64,000 nucleotides of DNA from Viscum album. Taxonomy: Eukaryota; Streptophyta; Magnoliopsida; Santalales; Viscaceae. The stretch spans positions 930,001-994,000 of the forward strand of contig CAUJRU010000139.1 in the NCBI GenBank assembly GCA_963277665.1, in the 5' to 3' direction. Both the position numbers and the translations under genes were made by a program. Under the pieces are notes generated by a model. That model saw nothing but the letters and a program-made list of their open reading frames with translations, was not told the origin of the DNA and searched no databases. Positions 37,533-49,189 of the stretch are shown here, in pieces (position 1 is the first letter of the stretch; each line of letters opens with the position of its first letter).

Positions 37533-37600
37533 TTAGAAGGGGTTATAACTCCCTCTAATCTAAAAAATAACCCCTTTTAATCTGCAGCTTTTTTGTAATG
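37533..37600 (-). repeat. CACTA right terminal inverted repeat
   Basis: On the - strand it begins CATTACAAAAAAGCTGCAG and continues GATTAAAAGGGGTTATTTT, TTAGATTAGAGGGAG and TTATAACCCCTTCTAA, matching the left end with small gaps. The first bases are CATTA rather than CACTA. Confidence 0.75.
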
Positions 37601-37603
37601 GTG
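37601..37603. repeat. Target site duplication GTG, right copy of CACTA unit
   Basis: Same three bases as 18842-18844. Confidence 0.65.
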
Positions 37604-38148
37604 GCGTCCTACTGAGTATATCTCACACCCTATTTGGGACACTTGTTGTTACCCGAACATACATTATGAATGATAGTATAGAAAAATGGAAGTGTCCCAC
37701 TATTGATGCTTGATTGTCTTCCTAGGAGGGAACATGAGATCATATGTCAAAGGTTATGCTCGTGATACTAGTAGATATAACTTTTAGTCTTTTTTCTTTT
37801 TGTATAGCATGATGTATATGCATGTTTCCCTATATTAATGTATTCCCTTTTCATTAGTACTATGACATGATCATTATTTTTTTATATAATATTGATTCAA
37901 ATTCTACGTTTTTATTATATTTGGATGATATATTACTCCATTGCTGATTATTTATTAATGTTTCCACTGATTACCATTATTAGATATTATTGTGCTACAC
38001 TTTGATTACAAAGGTATAGTCTCCCCACCATACCATTATAGACCCTCACTGCTAGTCGGTAGCCTCTAGTGTATGGGGAGGTGCGCTTAAGGTCATGTGG
38101 CCAGTCATGTTTGGTTACTTAAGACTGAACCGATTCTGGGATGCTACA
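37604..38148 (+). repeat. LTR-like 3' end interrupted by the CACTA unit
   Basis: It resembles the end of the LTR at 61430-61864: CTAGT.GG, GTA..GGGA.GTG.GCTT.AGGTC, then GGGATGCTACA against AGGATGTTACA. No PBS follows, so it is a 3' LTR or solo LTR end. The rest of that LTR would lie left of 18844. Confidence 0.45.
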
Positions 38149-38713
38149 ATTTCCCAATGCCTTTACCAACTCTCCTAGATTTCTTTTATATTTTACGATA
38201 TATTTATTTATTTATATATATACATGATTATTTTTTATGTATATATTTTTTTGTATAATTATATACATTTATATAATTATTTTTAATAAATTTTAAAAAA
38301 AATTATATATATACATATAATTGTATATTTACATATACATTTTTTATAATTTATTTATAAATATTTTTTGTAAATAAATTTTTATTATATATTTAATTAT
38401 AATTATATGTTTATAAAAATATATTTATATGATGAATTTACATAATATTGACACACACATGCATGTATACACAAACATATTTACACACACACAAATACAC
38501 ATATTTATATTTCCTAATTATAAATCATATATAAAATATATATGCACTACCATTTATCTGTGTGTATTTATTTACATATAATAGAATATACACATAAATA
38601 TATATTTGTTTATTGACACACTTATATTTATATATAAACATAATATTATATATACACTTGTATATGTGTGTGTGTGTGTGTATATTAATGAATTTTTATA
38701 TGGTAAATAAAAT
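38149..38713. repeat. AT-rich repeat with microsatellites, copy A
   Basis: Starts CCCAATGCCTTTACCAACTC and continues TTTTATATTTTACGATATAT, TATATACATTTATATAATTA, then (AC)n near 38450-38500 and (TG)n near 38665. The first ~250 bases align with 56690-56960. No gene. Confidence 0.65.
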
Positions 38714-38718
38714 AGATA
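38714..38718. repeat. Target site duplication AGATA, left copy
   Basis: AGATA directly before the LTR terminus at 38719; repeated at 50615-50619. Confidence 0.9.
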
Positions 38719-40302
38719 TATAACGACCCATACTTTACATACATTGTTAATACTTCGAAATTGAAGCACACTTATTACAACATATGACAAAACCACAAAG
38801 GACCGTATAGGTATAGTGTCTTTAGAAACTGGGAAACATAAACAACTGGTTCATAAATCTTCTACATTGTCTCCCATTTATTTCATCATATCTAGGGTCC
38901 CTTTTAGCATATTCTACTTAATATCCATCTTCCTGACCTGGGGAAAAGAAAACATAAAAGGGTGAGCTCAAATGCTCAGCAAGGGAAAATAAAGGAAATA
39001 GAAATCATATCATATCTTTATGAAAATCAAAACCTGCAAAAGAGATCATAATATCTTAACATGGAATAAATCATAGAAGTGAAAATGAGATCCCCATAAT
39101 CATAACATAAAACTTGAAACTTTGTGGCATGCACACATAATCATGGAAAATCATTTCTTGTTAGTCATGACTCATTTCCAAGACTATCTTAGTGGACAAA
39201 GTCCCTTTCTGAACCGAGTTCACTCCTCGTTTCAGTCCTGTATCACTGAACCGAAATAACCTTCCGTTCCAGCCATGTCTATCTCATGAGATATAAAATC
39301 TTTACCCATTGCATTGGAGGGAGATATAGGTCCCACCCATCTTATAATAAATCTTTCTTATGTGTGCCACATAATCATAAAACATACATCATCGCATAAC
39401 ACATGTAACAAAAATGGGATTCTTGAAACATCATGACATCATAAATAAATTCATATAAGATAAAGGAATTCATAAAAATAATTCCATCACAACATGAACA
39501 AATCAATTTAATAATAGGGATAAAAACAGAACCCTTTATTATCTTAGATGGAAAATAATTTTGATAAAACACTTGAACTCCATTCTTGAGGAAAATATCC
39601 TTTCTTCTTCAAAAACATTTTTCCTTTCATAACATGTCATACAACTTTAAAATAAAAGAATTTGATTAAAAATAAACTTGAAAACTTGTAAAGGAAGCTT
39701 CTTGGAAACAATGTTTTAAAAATCCATTCATGCCTTATAAGTTAAAAAAACATTCTTCGTACTTTTGTCGGAAAAGTCAAAAAGTACCTCGTATGACAAA
39801 AGATTCCTTTCATAGATATTACTAAAAACTCACCAAAGGGTAAAAAAAGGATTTATACAATTGTAGGTGGATGGAAATAATATTACATTTTGATGAAACA
39901 TGGATGTGGATGATAAAATACACCCCAATAAATACTTACGAATAAACAATCTCGGATAAAAATGAGATTGTGATATTTCCCTTACCTTTGGTCCGATTTG
40001 CTTTGTTCATGTCCGAAGCTCCTGTATAATGGTTTAAATAATGTTATTGACTTATTCTGGAATCATACATATTGATATGATATCATATATGGTCATATTA
40101 TTTCATTGTTACTTGTTACTCGGGTCTTTATAACTTTTTGTTCTTATGCGTGTTTTGTCGAATAAATTCTTATTCTTATCTTTAGGTTATATATAATTCA
40201 TTTCCAGAATGGTATTAGTGTAGTATATACCATATTCATTCATTCAATTCATTTATATAATCATTATGAAATGAAGATCATGTAGAACGAGTCGCATCAC
40301 AT

Positions 40303-40517
40303 CGTGGAGACGGTATTCCGTACGTACGCACGAGTGATGATATCGTTCCTATGATCGTGGAATTGTATTGGAGTATATATATATTATTTCAGTATCAATA
40401 TTACTTCATAATAATCATATATAGTTACTCATTACACCATTATACCCATCCTTGTATGGTGATGGTGGAAAATAGATTACACCACGGCGTGGAGACAGTA
40501 TTCCGTACGTACGCACG
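40303..40517 (-). repeat. Paired palindrome-bearing motif, left LTR of copy 2
   Basis: Complement of the motif at 6574-6790. The two copies lie 185 bases apart; one has GACAGTA for GACGGTA. The CGTACGTACG-type palindrome is kept in both. Confidence 0.8.
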
Positions 40518-40860
40518 CGCGGTGATTTCATTTTTCCGTAGGATGGATAGAAGTTGAATTAGGGTTGTTTCATATTTATAATAACATATAAGTATGTAAG
40601 TAATACTGATGTTATTACTTTATCATGAAACAACTAAAGAAGAAGAAGTTGAAGAAGAAATAAATTGAAAAGATCGGTAATGGATATTACCTCTTCTTTG
40701 GAACGCCTCTTTGAATCCTCCACATAAGGAACTAAGATTGGTCTTTGGAGAAGAACAGGACCTCTAGGATTATTCTAGGGAAGTGGATAAGGGAAAATGG
40801 CAGGGGTTGGCCGAGCTTGAGTGCTCAAATTGGTGTGAGGAGGAGGGGGAGGAGGTGCCC

Positions 40861-40869
40861 TTTTATAAG
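40861..40869 (-). promoter_or_regulatory. TATA box, left LTR of copy 2
   Basis: CCTTATAAA on the - strand within CTCTCCTCCCTTATAAAAGG, the same setting as at 6223. Confidence 0.55.
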
Positions 40870-42294
40870 GGAGGAGAGGGGCACCTTAGGAATATCTCAA
40901 AATATTATTTTATATTAAAGTCAAAATCGGTTTATAATGGCTCCAAAGGGTCTTATTTCGAAGCTAAAGTGGGGATGGGTCGAAATCCTATAAACCAATA
41001 AGATTTAGACAAGTTTAGGGTATTATTTTAACCTTATCAATTAGATTTAACTCTAAGTAAATTAATTTAACTTTTACCGTGTCTTTTTGTTTTCTTTCAC
41101 TATATGGTTAATACACTTACTATAACATGCCAAACGAACCCCAGATTGTTTATTATTAATATATATATCCTTATCTAAGTCATTTGGCCGAACCTTATAT
41201 TTTTAGGAATAATATAACAATTAATAATATAATATTTGATTTAAAAACTATTTTGTGTCAATTTTGACACTATTTGATATATGATTTTTGTGAAAGTCAT
41301 AACAGAATTATATGTTCGAACCAAGTTGATTAAATCAACATTAATATATCATAGTAACCTATAAAATTAGTGGAATTCATAAAAAGTCTCAAATTACATT
41401 TATTTGGGTGTTTATAACATCAATTATGTCAATATTTCATTAATAAGATAATTACTGCATCATCATTGTGTCATAAATAAATTAAATTATTTAATGTCTA
41501 AAAATTACAAATAAAATACCCTTATGTAGGAAATCTTTTTAGCTTTCTAATGAATATTTATAGTCGAATTTATCTTATGTATAACCCCATATTAAAAATG
41601 ATTTACTTATTAAACTTTGATTTTAACTATTTTAACCCTTCTTTAAATAAATTAATAATAAATGTCCTAATCTAATCCAAGTGGGCCTAAATGGTCATAT
41701 TTTATTCCTAAGTTTGTTTTTGGTCGAATTAAACTTGTCCAATAGAATTAGGACATGTGTTAGGGTAATATTGATATCATATTTACCCTTAGTTACTCTA
41801 TTTACTATTAACCGCGGTAAAAATAGTAAAAAGTTACTATTCACCAAAAAATTATTTTCATCTCATTGAACCACATTTTAGTCCTTGATATTAACCGTGT
41901 CTCTCGGATTTTTGAAATTTCATTCACTGAAGCGGTAAAATTAAGTTTTATGCAAAATTCAGTTTTTAACCTACCACTTAGTGGTTTCACTATTCATCAA
42001 AAATTGAAAGTTTTCAGAAAAATACCAAAATTTCACCCTAGGCTAATTTCGATATTCTGAGTCCAAAAATGAAGTCCATTTTGAAAAATAAAATTTATAA
42101 AATTTCAAAAAGTGGTTATTACTATTCATAACGGCTAGTTTTAATAGCATATTGTTGTTTAGTGAAACTCGGTATTGCGTACGACGCAAGCTATCGAGGA
42201 AGGTCGCGATTGCGTGTAAAGAAAGTCAAGCAAGTGTTGGGTTGAAAAAGATTCCTTTGATGATTTATATAACATAAAAGTCTCGGGTGTTACA

Positions 42295-42312
42295 TTCTAC
42301 CCCCCTTAAAAA
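42295..42312 (-). other. Polypurine tract of copy 2
   Basis: On the - strand TTTTTAAGGGGGGTAGAA lies directly before the 3' LTR. Confidence 0.75.
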
Positions 42313-42333
42313 GAATTTCGCCCTCGAAATTCA

Positions 42334-44421
42334 TCACTTTGTAACAAACAGATGAGGATAATTCTCCCTCATCATATCCTCAAGCTCCCATGTAGATTCT
42401 TCAAGTTGGTGGTTCCTCCAGAAAACCTTCACCAAGCGAGTGGTCTTGTTTCGTAGGACTTTTTCGCTACGATCCATAATCTCTATCGGTTGTTCTTCAT
42501 AAGAAAGATCTTGCTCCAGCGGTACAACTTCTGAGCTGAGTACATGTGAAAGATCTGGTATGTACTTTCTCAGGAGAGATACATGGAACACATCGTGAAC
42601 TTGAGAGAGATTCGGTGGAAGCGCCAATCGGTAAGCTACCTTCCCAACACGATCCAGTATTTCGAAAGGACCGATATATCTAGGGCTCAACTTCCCCTTA
42701 TTTCCAAATCTCATAACCCTCTTCCAGGGAGATATTCGTAAGAACACTTTATCACCCACTTCATACTCTAGGTCTTTTCTTCGGTTGTCGGCATAACTTT
42801 TCTGTCGACTCTGAGCTGCTCTTATGTGTTGTTGAATAGATCTGACCTTTTCTGCCATTTCATCAACGAGATCAGGTCCTAATAGCTTTCTTTCCCCAAC
42901 TTCATCCCAGCAAGTTGGAGTCCTGCATTTCTTTCCATAGAGAGCCTCATAAGGAGCCATGTAAATACTGGAGTGAAAGCTATTATTATAAGAAAATTCT
43001 ACCAAAGGTAGGTGTTGATCCCAACCTCCTTTGAAATCCATAGAGCAAGCTCTCAACATATCTTCTAGGGTTTTAATTGTTCTCTCAGACTGACCATCTG
43101 TCTGGGGATGATAAGCAGTGCTGAAACTCAACTCTGTATCCAGAGTATGCTGAAGACTTCGCCAGAACTTCGAGGTAAATCTCGGATCCCGATCAGATAT
43201 AATAGAAAGTGGTACTCCATGCAATCTTACCACTTCCTTTACATATATCCTGGCAAGCTGATCTAGAGAGAAATCCTCTCTAATAGGAATGAAGTGTGCA
43301 GACTTTGTAAGACGATCAATTATGACCCAGATAGCATTATTGCTTTTGGATGTTTTAGGAAGTCCTGTGACAAAGTCCATAGTGATGTTTTCCCATTTCC
43401 ATTCGGGTATGGGTAATGGTTGTAACATCCCCTTAGACTTTTGTCTCTCAGCTTTAACTTGTTGACAAACCAAGCATCGAGAGACATATTCAGCAACATC
43501 TCTTTTCATGCCATCCCACCAGAAGTACTCTTTCAGGTCCCTATACATCTTCGTGCTTCCAGGATGAATAGAGAATGAAGAACTATGAGCCTCATCCAGC
43601 AGCTCCTTCTTTAATTCGGGGATGGGAGGAACACAAACCCGATTCCTGAACATTATTATCCCATCACAATCAAGGTTGAATTCAGGAACATTTCTCACCT
43701 TCTTTTGTAACTCGACATCTTCTTTCTGTGCCTCTTTAATCTTCACATGTATAGATGGTTGAACATTCATTTGAGAAAGATAAGATTTTTCCCTTTCCAT
43801 TATAATTCCAAGATCCATCCTTTGTAAATCCATGAATATTGGATCTTTTGTGATCCTCATCATGGATAAACTAGCATGGTCTTGTCGAATTAATGCATCT
43901 GCCACCTTGTTTGCTTTCCCAGGGTGGTAATGGATTGAGCAGTCATAATCCTTAATCAGCTCCAACCATCTTCTTTGGCGCATATTCAGCTCCTTTTGTG
44001 TGAAAATATACTTTAGACTTTTATGATCAGTATAAATATCACACCTTTCACCATAAAGGTAATGCCTCCAAATCTTTAATGCAAAGATTACCGCAGCCAA
44101 CTCCAAATCATGTGTTGGGTAATTTTTCTCATGGATTTTCAACTGTCGTGAGGCATAAGCTATCACCATATCATTTTGCATAAGAACACACCCCAATCCC
44201 TTCTTGGATGCATCACTGTAGATCACAAACCTTTCTCCACTACAAGGCAGTGTGAGCATAGGTGCACTGGATAAACTTCTTTTCAACTCCTTGAAATTCT
44301 CTTCACATTCCTCTGTCCAGACAAACTTAACTCCTTTCCGAGTCAACTTGGTGAGTGGATTAGATAATCGTGAAAAATCTTTTACAAAACGTCGATAATA
44401 TCCAGCCAAACCAAGAAAACT
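42334..44421 (-). CDS. gag-pol C-terminal part: RNase H, integrase, chromodomain-like tail
   Basis: Continues in the same frame right after the TGA at 44424-44422; [12 protein letters not shown] opens it and TGA after HLFVTK ends it at 42334. There is no ATG near its 5' end, so expression would need readthrough. RNase H has its acidic residues in YSDAS, DLELAA and YTDHKS (polyprotein residues 868, 905, 930). Integrase has the zinc-binding His/Cys set ([17 protein letters not shown]), then MDFVTG, SDRDPRF and TDGQSER, with D1147, D1208 and E1244; the last two are 35 residues apart, as in DD35E. GPF/Y module (YIGPFEIL) and a chromodomain-like tail (about 1437-1492) follow. All catalytic residues of these domains are present. 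Confidence 0.92.
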   Translation of the reverse strand, partial: SFLGLAGYYRRFVKDFSRLSNPLTKLTRKGVKFVWTEECEENFKELKRSLSSAPMLTLPCSGERFVIYSDASKKGLGCVLMQNDMVIAYASRQLKIHEKNYPTHDLELAAVIFALKIWRHYLYGERCDIYTDHKSLKYIFTQKELNMRQRRWLELIKDYDCSIHYHPGKANKVADALIRQDHASLSMMRITKDPIFMDLQRMDLGIIMEREKSYLSQMNVQPSIHVKIKEAQKEDVELQKKVRNVPEFNLDCDGIIMFRNRVCVPPIPELKKELLDEAHSSSFSIHPGSTKMYRDLKEYFWWDGMKRDVAEYVSRCLVCQQVKAERQKSKGMLQPLPIPEWKWENITMDFVTGLPKTSKSNNAIWVIIDRLTKSAHFIPIREDFSLDQLARIYVKEVVRLHGVPLSIISDRDPRFTSKFWRSLQHTLDTELSFSTAYHPQTDGQSERTIKTLEDMLRACSMDFKGGWDQHLPLVEFSYNNSFHSSIYMAPYEALYGKKCRTPTCWDEVGERKLLGPDLVDEMAEKVRSIQQHIRAAQSRQKSYADNRRKDLEYEVGDKVFLRISPWKRVMRFGNKGKLSPRYIGPFEILDRVGKVAYRLALPPNLSQVHDVFHVSLLRKYIPDLSHVLSSEVVPLEQDLSYEEQPIEIMDRSEKVLRNKTTRLVKVFWRNHQLEESTWELEDMMRENYPHLFVTK

Positions 44422-46815
44422 TCAGATCTCAGTTACTGTTGTTGGTCTTGACCATCTTTCGATAACCTCTGTTTTTGCTGGATCCACAGATATCCCCTCT
44501 TTTGAGATTATATGACCCAAAAATGGAACTTTTTGAAGCCAAAATTCACACTTGGTAAATTTGGCATAAAGCTTCTCCTTTCTCAGGGTCTTCAATATAA
44601 TTCTCAAGTGATCTTCATGCTCTTCCTTGCTCTTTGAATAGACAAGAATATTGTCTATAAAGACTACCACAAATTGATCAAGATAGTCTCTAAAGACTCT
44701 ATTCATTAGATCCATGAAGATAGCAGGGGCATTAGTAAGACCAAATGGCATCACTATAAATTCATAGTGTCCATACCTTGTACGGAAAGCCGTCTTTGGT
44801 ATATCCTCCCTTTTGACCCTTAATTGATGATACCCTGAACGAAGATCAATCTTGGAAAAGTATTGAGCTCTGCGTAGTTGGTCAAATAATTCATCAATGC
44901 GTGGGAGAGGATATTTGTTCTTGATAGTGATCTTGTTAAGTTCTCGATAATCAATGCAAAGTCTCATTGATCCATCTTTCTTCTTAACAAATAGAACAGG
45001 TGCTCCCCAAGGTGACGCACTAGGGCGTATGAATCCCTTATCAAGATTCTCTTGGAGTTGCTTCTTCAATTCCTGCAACTCAATTGGGGCCATTCTATAA
45101 GGTGTCTTTGAAATAGGCAAAGCACCCGGTACGAGTTCTATTGAAAACTCAACTTCACGATTTGGTGGAAGACCCAGCAATTCCTCCGGAAAGACATCAT
45201 CAAACTCCCGTACAATGGGCATATTCTTAATCGTGAGTTTCTCACCAACCATTTGAGATAAATAACCTTCATTTAGTGGAATCAATACCCATAAGATGGA
45301 TGAAATTTCCACTGGAAGGTTATGTTCATCCTTGCATTGATAGACGATCGTAGATTGATCTGGAATATGAAATGTGACTTCCCTTCTTTGGAAATAGATA
45401 TGAGCTCCATGTAGAGAAAGCCAATCCATGCCAAGAATCACATCAAATTCCACTAAAGGAAGGATCACAAGATTTGCAGGAAGCACTTTCCCACAAACTT
45501 CGATCGGAGAAGAATTATAAACTTTTGATGCGATTGATGTGCCATTAGGTGTTGTCACAGCTAACTCAACATCTAATTGTTGAGGTAATACGGTGATACC
45601 CTTAGAAAAGTTTTCAGAAATAAAAGAGTGGGTGGATCCAGAATCAAATAAAACATTTGCTACTTTAGAGTGGATGGTAAGTGTACCTTTCACCACATCG
45701 TTATCGTACTCCACATCGCTGATAGAAATTGCATGTGACTTTCCTTTGTCTTTAGCCTTAAGAGTTTGTTGACGTCGACCATCATCATCAACCCTTGGAT
45801 TTGGGCATTGATTGGCATAATGCCCCATCTCCTTGCACTTGAAACATTGATGTGTAGTAGGTTCATTCTGTGTATCCCTTCCTTTGTTTGCGTCATTAGA
45901 CATCTTCTTCCCATTATCACGGCATTCAAATGCCCGATGACCTTCTTTTCCACATTTAAAACATTTACTTGTCCCTTTAAGACAACTCCCTCCATGTTTC
46001 TTTCCACACTTTGAGCATAAGGAAAAGCTCATCTTCTTTTCCGTGTGCTCTTTAGATTTTTCTTTGAATTCCATCTTCCTCTTCTTATCAAACCCATGTG
46101 ACTGATGGGTTACTCCAATCTCCATCTCGACTTTGAGATCACATCGAACGATTTCCTTGTAGCTATTGAAGTCCCTTATGGCTAACGCCCTTCGAAGACT
46201 TGGTTTTAAGCCGCTAAAGAATCGATCGATCTTACTCTCAGGTTGGATAATAATACCAGAAGCGTACCTTGCAAGTCTTGTAAAATTTGCTTCATAGGTA
46301 CCAACAGATTCATCATCCCTTTGCTTCAGTTCAAGAAACTCTTTCTTCATCTTTGTTTGGAGAATACGAGGGAAGTACTTATTGAAAAATAAGTTCTTGA
46401 ACTCGTCCCATTCCATAGACTCAATTTCATCCCTTTGCCTCGTATTCTTAACAAGATTCCACCATTGATCAGCATCTCCTTCCAAACGATACACTGCTAG
46501 GATGAATTTATCATGCTCAGAACATTGAAGAACTGAAAATATATTTTCAGTAGTACTAATCCATTGTTCAGCAACTAATGGATCAGTAGACCCGCTGAAA
46601 GAAGGTGTACGCTGCCTCATGAAGGATTCAACGGAATGTTGCTCCCTCCGTTTCTCGTTTGGAAATCCTACATGATTCATAGCTTGAGAAAGTTGTGTGA
46701 GCATGGCTACAAGATTTTGCATTCCAGCTCCCATATCGTTTGTTTGCTCAGGGGGACAATCATTGCATTGCCCATCGCATTCCGCATTAACACGGTTCCT
46801 TCGGGTTCCAGCCAT
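44422..46815 (-). CDS. gag-pol N-terminal part: Gag, protease, reverse transcriptase (797 aa)
   Basis: Starts [13 protein letters not shown] at 46815, right after a conserved TTTTAGTCA. Gag core about residues 80-180 ([21 protein letters not shown]); knuckles [14 protein letters not shown] at 285-298 and [14 protein letters not shown] at 324-337. Protease DSGSTHSF at 391-398 and LGMDW at 461-465. RT about 580-765, with [20 protein letters not shown] and MPFGLTNAP. The active site reads FIDN at 719-722 (AAT at 44652-44650) where copy 1 and the family have FIDD. The frame ends at TGA 44424-44422, where copy 1 has CGA. Both changes are CpG to TpG/CpA. The frame is otherwise open, so the protein would be an RT-dead Gag-protease-RT. 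Confidence 0.93.
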   Translation of the reverse strand: MAGTRRNRVNAECDGQCNDCPPEQTNDMGAGMQNLVAMLTQLSQAMNHVGFPNEKRREQHSVESFMRQRTPSFSGSTDPLVAEQWISTTENIFSVLQCSEHDKFILAVYRLEGDADQWWNLVKNTRQRDEIESMEWDEFKNLFFNKYFPRILQTKMKKEFLELKQRDDESVGTYEANFTRLARYASGIIIQPESKIDRFFSGLKPSLRRALAIRDFNSYKEIVRCDLKVEMEIGVTHQSHGFDKKRKMEFKEKSKEHTEKKMSFSLCSKCGKKHGGSCLKGTSKCFKCGKEGHRAFECRDNGKKMSNDANKGRDTQNEPTTHQCFKCKEMGHYANQCPNPRVDDDGRRQQTLKAKDKGKSHAISISDVEYDNDVVKGTLTIHSKVANVLFDSGSTHSFISENFSKGITVLPQQLDVELAVTTPNGTSIASKVYNSSPIEVCGKVLPANLVILPLVEFDVILGMDWLSLHGAHIYFQRREVTFHIPDQSTIVYQCKDEHNLPVEISSILWVLIPLNEGYLSQMVGEKLTIKNMPIVREFDDVFPEELLGLPPNREVEFSIELVPGALPISKTPYRMAPIELQELKKQLQENLDKGFIRPSASPWGAPVLFVKKKDGSMRLCIDYRELNKITIKNKYPLPRIDELFDQLRRAQYFSKIDLRSGYHQLRVKREDIPKTAFRTRYGHYEFIVMPFGLTNAPAIFMDLMNRVFRDYLDQFVVVFIDNILVYSKSKEEHEDHLRIILKTLRKEKLYAKFTKCEFWLQKVPFLGHIISKEGISVDPAKTEVIERWSRPTTVTEI

Positions 46816-47024
46816 TGACTAAAACCAAGAAGAATAGTGTGAGCAACACTAATTATAATAGGAAACCACATAATTCAAGAATAAAATTTTCATGCTAAAG
46901 GTCTTATCCTAGGTTATTCAAGGCCATTTCTAAAACACTAAGATTGTGTTCTATGCTTAGACTTATCCTTAGGGTTCTTACTAAGGCTTTCACATCCTAG
47001 TTTCCAAAGGTTGACTATACCTTT

Positions 47025-47036
47025 CCTTTGATACCA
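47025..47036 (-). other. Primer binding site of copy 2
   Basis: TGGTATCAAAGG on the - strand, two bases after the 5' LTR. Ten of 12 positions match TGGTATCAGAGC. Confidence 0.8.
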
Positions 47037-48622
47037 ACTATAACGACCCATACTTTACATACATTGTTAATACTTCGAAATTGAAGCACACTTATTACAA
47101 CATATGACAAAACCACAAAGGACCGTATAGGTATAGTGTCTTTAGAAACTGGGAAACATAAACAACTGGTTCATAAATCTTCTACAGTGTCTCCCATTTA
47201 TTTAATCATATCTAGGGTCCCTTTTAGCATATTCTACTTAATATCCATCTTCCTGACCTGGGGAAAAGAAAACATAAAAGGGTGAGCTCAAATGCTCAGC
47301 AAGGGCAAATAAAGGAAATAGAAATCATATCATATCTTTATGAAAATCAAAACCTGCAAAAGAGATCATAATATCTTAACATGGAATAAATCATAGAAGT
47401 GAAAATGAGATCCCCATAATCATAACATAAAACTTGAAACTTTGTGGAATGCACACATAATCATGGAAAATCATTTCTTGTTAGTCATGACTCATTGCCA
47501 AGACTATCTTAGTGGACAAAGTCCCTTTATGAACCGAGTTCACTCCTCGTTTCAGTCCTGTATCACTGAACCGAAATAACCTTCCGTTCCAGCCATGTCT
47601 ATCTCATGAGATATAAAATCGTTACCCAATGCATTGGAGGGAGATATAGGTCCCACCCATCTTATAATGAATCCTTTCTTATGTGTGCCACATAATCATA
47701 AAACATACATCATCGCATAACACATGTAACAAAAATGGGATTCTTGAAACATCATGACATCATAAATAAATTCATATAAGATAAAGGAATTCATAAAAAT
47801 AATTCCATCACAACATGAACAAATCAATTTAATAATAGGGATAAAAACAGAACCCTTTATTATCTTAGATGGAAAATAATTTTGATAAAACACTTGAACT
47901 CCATTCTTGAGGAAAATATCCTTTCTTCTTCAAAAACATTTTTCCTTTCATAACATGTCATACAACATTAAAATAAAAGAAGTTGATTAAAAATAAACTT
48001 GAAAACTTGTAAAGGAAGCTTCTTGGAAACAATGTTTTAAAAATCCATTCATGCCTTATAAGTTAAAAAAACATTCTTCGTACTTTTGTCGGAAAAGTCA
48101 AAAAGTACCTCGTATGACAAAAGATTCCTTTCATAGATATTACTAAAAACTCACAGAAGGGTAAAAATGGATTTAAACAATTGTAGGTGGATGGAAATAA
48201 TATTACATTTTGATGAAACATGGATGTGGATGAAAAAATACACCCCAATAAATACTTACGAATAAACAATCTCGGATAAAAATGAGATTGTGATATTTCC
48301 CTTACCTTAGGTCCGATTTGCTTTGTTCGTGTCCGAAGCTCCTGTATAATGGTTTAAATAATGTTATTGACTTATTCCAGAATCATACATATTGATATGA
48401 TATCATATATGGTCATATTATTTCATTGTTACTTGTTACTCGGGTCTTTATAACTTTTTGTTCTTATGCGTGTTTTGTCGAATAAATTCTTAGTCTTATC
48501 TTTAGGTTATAGATAATTCATTTCCAGAATGGTATTAGTGTAGTATATACCATATTCATTCATTCAATTCATTTATATAATCATTATGAAATGAAGATCA
48601 TGTAGAACGAGTCGCATCACAT

Positions 48623-48837
48623 CGTGGAGACGGTATTCCGTACGTACGCACGAGTGATGATATCGTTCCTATGATCGTGGAATTGTATTGGAGTATATAT
48701 ATATTATTTCAGTATCAATATTACTTCATAATAATCATATATAGTTACTCATTACACCATTATACCCATCCTTGTAAGGTGATGTTGGAAAATAGATTAC
48801 ACCACGGCGTGGAGACGGTATTCCGTACGTACGCACG
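48623..48837 (-). repeat. Paired palindrome-bearing motif, right LTR of copy 2
   Basis: Two copies, 185 bases apart, both unchanged from the 6574 and 6761 copies over the 30-nt core. Confidence 0.8.
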
Positions 48838-49180
48838 CGCGGTGATTTCATTTTTCCGTAGGATGGATAGAAGGTGAATTAGGGTTGTTTCATATTTATA
48901 ATAACATATCAGTATGTAAGTAATACTGATGTTATTACTTTATCATGAAACAACTAAAGAAGAAGAAGTTGAAGAAGAAAGAAATTGAAAAGATTGGTAA
49001 TGGATATTACCTCTTCTTTGGAACGCCTCTTTGAATCCTCCACTTAAGGAACTAAGATTGGTCTTTGGAGAAGACCAGGACCTCTAGGATTATTCTAGGG
49101 AAGTGGAGAAGGGAAAATTGCAGGGGTTGGCCGAGCTTGAGTGCTCAAATTGGTGTGAGGAGGAGGGGGAGGAGGTGCCC

Positions 49181-49189
49181 TTTTATAAG
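49181..49189 (-). promoter_or_regulatory. TATA box in the 5' LTR of copy 2
   Basis: CCTTATAAA on the - strand after a CTCTCCTCC run; likely promoter of the genomic RNA of copy 2. Confidence 0.58.

Larger units (their letters stand above)
18845..37600. mobile_element. CACTA (En/Spm-like) unit, non-autonomous, with nested LINE and copia
   Basis: The left end reads CACTATAGAAAAAAATC and the right end, on the opposite strand, CATTACAAAAAAGCTGCAG. Both continue into GATTA..GGGG, TTTTTTAGA, GAGGG.GTTAT and AACCCCTTCTAA, giving an imperfect terminal inverted repeat of about 65 bp. Flanking GTG is duplicated. A subterminal hairpin array follows the left end. No transposase (TNPD/Transposase_21 type) is visible, so it would need help from another element. 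Of its 18.8 kb, about 6 kb is an inserted LINE and 9 kb an inserted copia element, leaving a core of roughly 3.7 kb with a DUF4283-type gene fragment on the + strand. Confidence 0.75.
38719..42294 (-). repeat. 3' LTR of Tekay-like copy 2
   Basis: Begins TGTAACACCCGAGAC (at 42294 on the - strand) and ends GGGTCGTTATA. It has the TATA box (near 40861-40869), two palindrome motifs (40303-40332 and 40488-40517, the latter with one change) and splice-like signals. Small open frames such as 40351-40557 and 40783-41001 are also found in the other LTR but are interrupted in copy 1, and I do not regard them as genes. Confidence 0.93.

Noticed and set aside
39375..39572. 65-codon - strand frame, identical at 47696-47893
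   Set aside because: LTR-internal, and not kept as a protein in copy 1.
40351..41001. Small + strand frames (68 and 72 codons) in the left LTR of copy 2, repeated at 48671 and 49103 in the right LTR
   Set aside because: They are repeated only because the LTRs are identical by descent. They run antisense to the element, and the matching frames in copy 1 are interrupted or changed.
41681..42060. Frames of 62 and 64 codons (also at 50001 and 50186)
   Set aside because: Same reason: LTR sequence on the antisense strand without any domain.
45766..46014. Antisense frame of 82 codons over gag of copy 2 (and 9350-9688 over gag of copy 1)
   Set aside because: Shadow of the gag zinc-knuckle region; no independent support.
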